DNA from: an uncultured Butyricicoccus sp.
GTDB taxonomy: Bacteria; Bacillota; Clostridia; Oscillospirales; Butyricicoccaceae
NCBI GenBank assembly: GCA_947575935.1
Contig: CANPPM010000100.1
Span: forward strand, 1-9,266
Reading direction: 5' to 3'
Length of the DNA: 9,266 bases
The notes beneath the pieces were generated by a model. That model saw nothing but the letters and a program-made list of their open reading frames with translations. It searched no databases and had not been told where the DNA came from. Positions 6,172 to 9,266 of the stretch are shown in pieces; position 1 is the first letter of the stretch; each line of letters begins with the position of its first letter. The translations under genes were made by a program, and so were the position numbers.

Positions 6172-6798
6172 TTAAACGTACATCCGGAGCAGCGCGTCCA
6201 GCCGGCTGGCTTCTTGGACGGGCTGGCCGATGGCGTTGAACTTCCATTCGCCGTTCCGGCGGTAGATTTCAGCCACAACCAGGCCTGTCATGTTTTGATA
6301 CTGCTCGGACAGGTTGAACCGGCAGATTTCATTATTTTTATCCATATCGACGAGCCGGATGAAGGCATTCCGGATCATACCGAAATGCTGGTTCTTTACA
6401 CGGGCGTCGTAGATATTGACCACAAAAACCAGACGCTCAATGTTGGACGGAATCTGAGGCAGGTCGATCATGATTTGCTCGTCGTCGCCTTCGCCCGCGC
6501 CGGTCAGGTTATCGCCCTGGTGCACGATGGCGCCGCTGGAATGGCGGAGGTTGCCGAAATATACGCAGCAGTCGTTGATGTTGTTGCTGACTAGCTTGCC
6601 GTTGGAGCCACAGAGGATGACGGAAGCATCGCAGTCAATCGACTGTGATGTGTTGTTATTATTATTCCGGAACAGTGCGCCCAAAAAGCCGCCGGAAGCC
6701 TGCGCCTCATCCCAGCCCAGGCCGACCATGACCCGCCGGAGTCCGGAGCCGCCCTTGGTCAGATCGATTTTTTGCCCCTTCTGTAAGTTGATTGCCAT
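6172..6798 (-). CDS. TerD family protein with asparagine-rich insert
   Basis: The protein is 208 residues and paralogous to the neighbouring TerD, with the same MAINLQKGQ start, VGLGWD (25-30), DCDAS (55-59), GDNLTGAGEGDDE (95-107), FGMIRNAFIRL (139-149) and VVAEIYRRNGEWKFNAI (174-190). Between GLGWDE and the DCDAS calcium motif it carries about 15 extra residues (SGGFLGALFRNNNNNTSQSI, 35-54), including five asparagines from AAT/AAC codons. The calcium-binding acidic residues are kept, so Ca2+ binding is expected. The C-terminus differs from the paralogue (QEASRLDALLRMYV). The start is supported by AAGGAGG (6808-6814) 9 nt upstream. It is the first Ter gene after the calcium ATPase, across a structured 132-bp gap, and probably shares an mRNA with the downstream genes. 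Which Ter symbol (TerD, TerE or TerZ) fits best cannot be decided by eye. Confidence 0.92.
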   Translation of the reverse strand: MAINLQKGQKIDLTKGGSGLRRVMVGLGWDEAQASGGFLGALFRNNNNNTSQSIDCDASVILCGSNGKLVSNNINDCCVYFGNLRHSSGAIVHQGDNLTGAGEGDDEQIMIDLPQIPSNIERLVFVVNIYDARVKNQHFGMIRNAFIRLVDMDKNNEICRFNLSEQYQNMTGLVVAEIYRRNGEWKFNAIGQPVQEASRLDALLRMYV

Positions 6799-6824
6799 TT
6801 GAAATTTCCTCCTTCTAAAATGTC

Positions 6825-6841
6825 ACAGCCGGATCGGCTGT
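6825..6841 (-). promoter_or_regulatory. Leader hairpin just upstream of the first terD ribosome binding site
   Basis: ACAGCCG (6825-6831) and CGGCTGT (6835-6841) form a perfect 7-bp stem with a 3-nt loop. On the minus strand it is followed after 4 nt by TTTT (6817-6820) and then by the AAGGAGG of terD. This could be a weak terminator of the ATPase gene or a leader element of the terD mRNA. Its T-tract is too short to call a strong terminator. Confidence 0.45.
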
Positions 6842-6880
6842 CTCAGGCTGTTCGAAAAGTCTGCGCGCCGCAAGGCGGCG

Positions 6881-6911
6881 GCTGCATCTGGCGCCTGCCG
6901 CCCGATGCAGC
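6881..6911 (-). promoter_or_regulatory. 8-bp inverted repeat downstream of the Ca2+ ATPase gene
   Basis: GCTGCATC (6881-6888) and GATGCAGC (6904-6911) are perfect complements around a 15-nt GC-rich loop. They sit about 20 nt after the ATPase stop. A further small stem, GCCGC/GCGGC, lies at 6867-6879. No T-run follows directly; the nearest TTTT on the minus strand is around 6855-6858. It is a candidate 3' end structure or processing site, not a clear intrinsic terminator. Confidence 0.45.
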
Positions 6912-6930
6912 GCCGGTACGTCAGAGGCCG

Positions 6931-9266
6931 TCAAGCCCGGTTGCGGTGCATCACTGCTTTCCGGACCATATCAATCGGAACGACCAGGAAGGCAAGTGCA
7001 AGGCAAATCAGCCAGGATTGCGGGCTGAGCCGCTCCACGCCCAGGACGTCGCCGCCGAAGGTGACAAAAACGAACTGCAGCGCGAAGATAGAGCACATGA
7101 CCAGCAGAAAATTACGGTTGCGTCCAATGTTTTCAAAGGGATTGATATGCGTGGTCCTCGCATTGAAACCATTAAAGGTGATCGCCATCATAAAAGTAGC
7201 AAACAGCGCAGATTTCAGATACACCGGGTCGACGTCGCCGAACAGGCCGCGCACGGCGGGGACAAACAGGATTCCCAGCGTGATAAAGGTAATATACAGC
7301 GCGCTGAGAACCACCTCAATCAGCATTTCACGGGTGATGATCCCCTCGCTGCGCGGGATTGGCCGGTCCTGCATGTATTCATGCAGGGCGGGCTCGCTGC
7401 CAAACGCAATCGCTGCCAGAGTGTCCATCGCCAGGTTGATCAGCAGCAGCTGGATGACCGTCAGGATCACATTTTCCCCGAGCAGCGGGCCGATGAAGCA
7501 GGTCAGCACGGCGGCCACATTGACGGTCAGCTGGAAGATCAGGAACTTGCGGATACTCTTAAACATAGTTCGGCCATACAAAATCGCCTTTTCGATGGAA
7601 GAGAAATTATCGTCCAGGATGGTGATGTCACCGGCCTCCTTGGCGACCTCGGTACCGCTGCCCATAGCAAAGCCTACATCGGCTTTTTTCAGAGCGGGGG
7701 AGTCGTTGACGCCGTCGCCGGTCATACCAACCACATAGTCCAGCTCCTGTGCGACGCGGACCAGGCGGCTTTTGTCGGCAGGCAGTGCGCGGGAAACCAC
7801 ACGCAGGTGCGGTAGCAGTTGTTTCAGCGCCTCATCCGATGTTTCAGCGAGCTCGGCCGAGGTCAGTGCGACATCGTCCCCGCCGGCGAACAGCCCGGCC
7901 TCTTTGGCAATGGCAATTGCAGTCTCTTTGCGGTCGCCGGTGACCATGACTACCTGAATGCCCGCGTTGCGGACCTCCCGGATGGCTTCAACCGCTTCCC
8001 GGCGGACGTTGTCGCGGATGCTGAGGATACAGACTAGGGTCAGCGCCCCGGCGTCCTCCGCCCCGTCGGCGACCGCTGCAGCCAGCAGGCGCATGGAGCG
8101 CCCGGACTGGGTATCAATATAAGACAGCAGCGGCGCCGTATCCTGCAGCGGCTGCGCCTGGCCATGCTCGTCCAAATAATGGGTACAGCGCTCTAAAATC
8201 CGTTCAGGGGCGCCCTTTACGTAAGTGACGGATTTTCCTCCGCGGGACAGCGTAACGCTTGAGCTCTTCCGGTTGGAGTCGAACGCATGGAAGCAGGTTA
8301 CTGCTTCGCGGCTGACGGATTCGGCCGCTCCGGCCTCGGAAAGGAACGACATCAGCGCACGGTCGGTGCTGTTGCCGCCGATGATATTGCCGCCGCTGAG
8401 CACCGCGCTATTATTGACGCCGATCCCCGTTACCACATGTTCGGTCAGGCCTTCGCCAAGTTCAGAAAAGGCGTGGAATACCCTGCCGCTGCCGTCGGCC
8501 AGCTCGACCACCGAAAGCCTGCCCTCTGTAATGGTGCCGGTCTTGTCGCTGAACAACAGGCTTAGGCTGCCTGCGGTCTCCAAACCGTTGATTTTGCGCA
8601 CCAGGACGTTGTCTTTGGCCATCCGCAGGCTTTGGAAGGAAAGCAGGATAGAGGTGAGCATAGGCAACCCCTCGGGGACTGCGCATACGATGACTGTGAC
8701 TGCGACCGTTACGGCATCCATAATCAGACGGATCCATTCCAATGCTGTCGAAGGGATCGCGCCGCTGAGCAGCGTTTTGGCCAGCACGCCGACAATGATT
8801 GCAACCGCGCCGACATAGCCAAAGGTTGAAATCTGTCCTGCCAATTTGCCGAGCTTGACTTGCAGCGGGGTTTCTCGGGTGTCTTCCTGCACCTCCAGTG
8901 CCAGCTCGCCAAAAAGGGTCCGGTCGCCGACGACCTGGACCTCCAGCCAGCCCTCTCCGCCGCAGACTACCGTACCCCGGTAGGCATAATATGGGTTGAG
9001 CAGATCCTTTATCTCATAGGAAGCTCCTTCGGGGGCTTCACACTTGTCCGCCTCTTCTGTCTCGCCGTTCAGCGCGGCCTGATCGACCTTCAGCATGCCC
9101 TCGGCAATGATGCCGTCCGCTGGAAGCTTGTCGCCCGCCTGTAGATAGACCAGATCCCCGACGACCACCTCACTGACATGAATTTCAGTCAGCTGACCGT
9201 TGCGCAGGACTTTGGCCATTTCTTTGGCCTCTTCCTCCTCCTTCAGCGCGGAAGCCTTGCCCTCTT
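6931..9266 (-). CDS. PMCA-type calcium-translocating P-type ATPase (N-terminus outside window)
   Basis: The frame is open to the right edge. Fifteen codons (EGKASALKEEEEAKE) precede the internal Met at 9219, which is therefore not the start. Counting from that Met, the actuator motif is NGE (51-53, normally TGE), M4 has VPEGLP (181-186), the phosphorylation site is DKTGT with Asp225 (8545-8547), the nucleotide domain has KGAPER (335-340), the hinge is TGDGVND (500-506), M5 has TVNVAAVL (565-572), and M6 has NLAMDTLAA (595-603, Asn595 and Asp599). Four further C-terminal membrane helices end in a short basic tail. These match P2B/PMCA-like pumps of bacteria, which expel Ca2+ from the cytoplasm using ATP and are predicted to carry a single Ca2+ site. 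The missing part would be M1-M2 and the start of the actuator domain. Next to two Ca2+-binding TerD genes, it probably sets the calcium level those proteins sense. Regulation is not visible because the promoter lies outside the window. Confidence 0.93.
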   Translation of the reverse strand, partial: EGKASALKEEEEAKEMAKVLRNGQLTEIHVSEVVVGDLVYLQAGDKLPADGIIAEGMLKVDQAALNGETEEADKCEAPEGASYEIKDLLNPYYAYRGTVVCGGEGWLEVQVVGDRTLFGELALEVQEDTRETPLQVKLGKLAGQISTFGYVGAVAIIVGVLAKTLLSGAIPSTALEWIRLIMDAVTVAVTVIVCAVPEGLPMLTSILLSFQSLRMAKDNVLVRKINGLETAGSLSLLFSDKTGTITEGRLSVVELADGSGRVFHAFSELGEGLTEHVVTGIGVNNSAVLSGGNIIGGNSTDRALMSFLSEAGAAESVSREAVTCFHAFDSNRKSSSVTLSRGGKSVTYVKGAPERILERCTHYLDEHGQAQPLQDTAPLLSYIDTQSGRSMRLLAAAVADGAEDAGALTLVCILSIRDNVRREAVEAIREVRNAGIQVVMVTGDRKETAIAIAKEAGLFAGGDDVALTSAELAETSDEALKQLLPHLRVVSRALPADKSRLVRVAQELDYVVGMTGDGVNDSPALKKADVGFAMGSGTEVAKEAGDITILDDNFSSIEKAILYGRTMFKSIRKFLIFQLTVNVAAVLTCFIGPLLGENVILTVIQLLLINLAMDTLAAIAFGSEPALHEYMQDRPIPRSEGIITREMLIEVVLSALYITFITLGILFVPAVRGLFGDVDPVYLKSALFATFMMAITFNGFNARTTHINPFENIGRNRNFLLVMCSIFALQFVFVTFGGDVLGVERLSPQSWLICLALAFLVVPIDMVRKAVMHRNRA

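Noticed and set aside
6799..7815. Plus-strand 338-residue open frame opposite the ATPase gene
   Set aside because: It is a shadow of the strongly supported ATPase gene in a GC-rich region. Its product is low in recognisable motifs and its start lies over the terD leader.
1..9266. CRISPR arrays, tRNA/rRNA genes, insertion sequences, attachment sites
   Set aside because: None was seen: no regularly spaced identical repeats, no cloverleaf-like segments, no transposase motifs and no terminal inverted repeats with target duplications.

Overview
This window most likely comes from a gut-type clostridial Firmicute (Oscillospiraceae/Ruminococcaceae-like). The evidence is strong AGGAGG-type ribosome binding sites before most genes, a fairly high GC content, a BspA-type leucine-rich-repeat protein, a PMCA-type calcium ATPase, and a clostridial style of stress gene cluster. 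The organism is inferred from gene content and style, not from a marker gene.

Every gene I accept is on the minus strand, so the window reads right to left. In order of transcription: (1) the C-terminal ~777 residues of a PMCA-type Ca2+ P-type ATPase (6931-9266, start outside the window); (2) two TerD-family calcium-binding proteins (6172-6798 and 5554-6138); (3) a Ser/Thr-type protein kinase with a zinc ribbon and a small C-terminal domain (4192-5490, GTG start); (4) a TerY-like von Willebrand A protein (3258-4022); (5) a PP2C phosphatase with coiled coil, zinc ribbon and acidic tail (1754-3235); (6) a cytoplasmic BspA-type LRR protein with a helical N-terminal domain (266-1699); (7) the first 59 residues of a protein that looks like the start of a clostridial transglutaminase-like protein (1-179).

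Together this is a Ter-type (tellurium resistance/stress response) locus. The calcium pump and the TerD proteins form a calcium-handling arm. The vWA, PP2C and kinase genes form the 'TerY-phosphatase triad', predicted to be a reversible phosphorylation switch. The LRR protein and the transglutaminase-like gene are less usual additions. I see no tellurite-specific evidence, and TerB, TerC and TelA are not in the window.

Spacing between genes is mostly 20-65 nt, consistent with one operon. RNA structure appears at several junctions: hairpins between the ATPase and the first terD, a very strong 10+3 bp hairpin between the second terD and the kinase, imperfect hairpins in the 169-bp kinase-vWA gap, and a terminator-like compound stem with a T6 tract at the end of the LRR gene. 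That last one lies almost against the ribosome binding site of the next gene. I found no convincing promoter, tRNA, rRNA, CRISPR array, insertion sequence or attachment site. The plus strand carries only shadows of the minus-strand genes.
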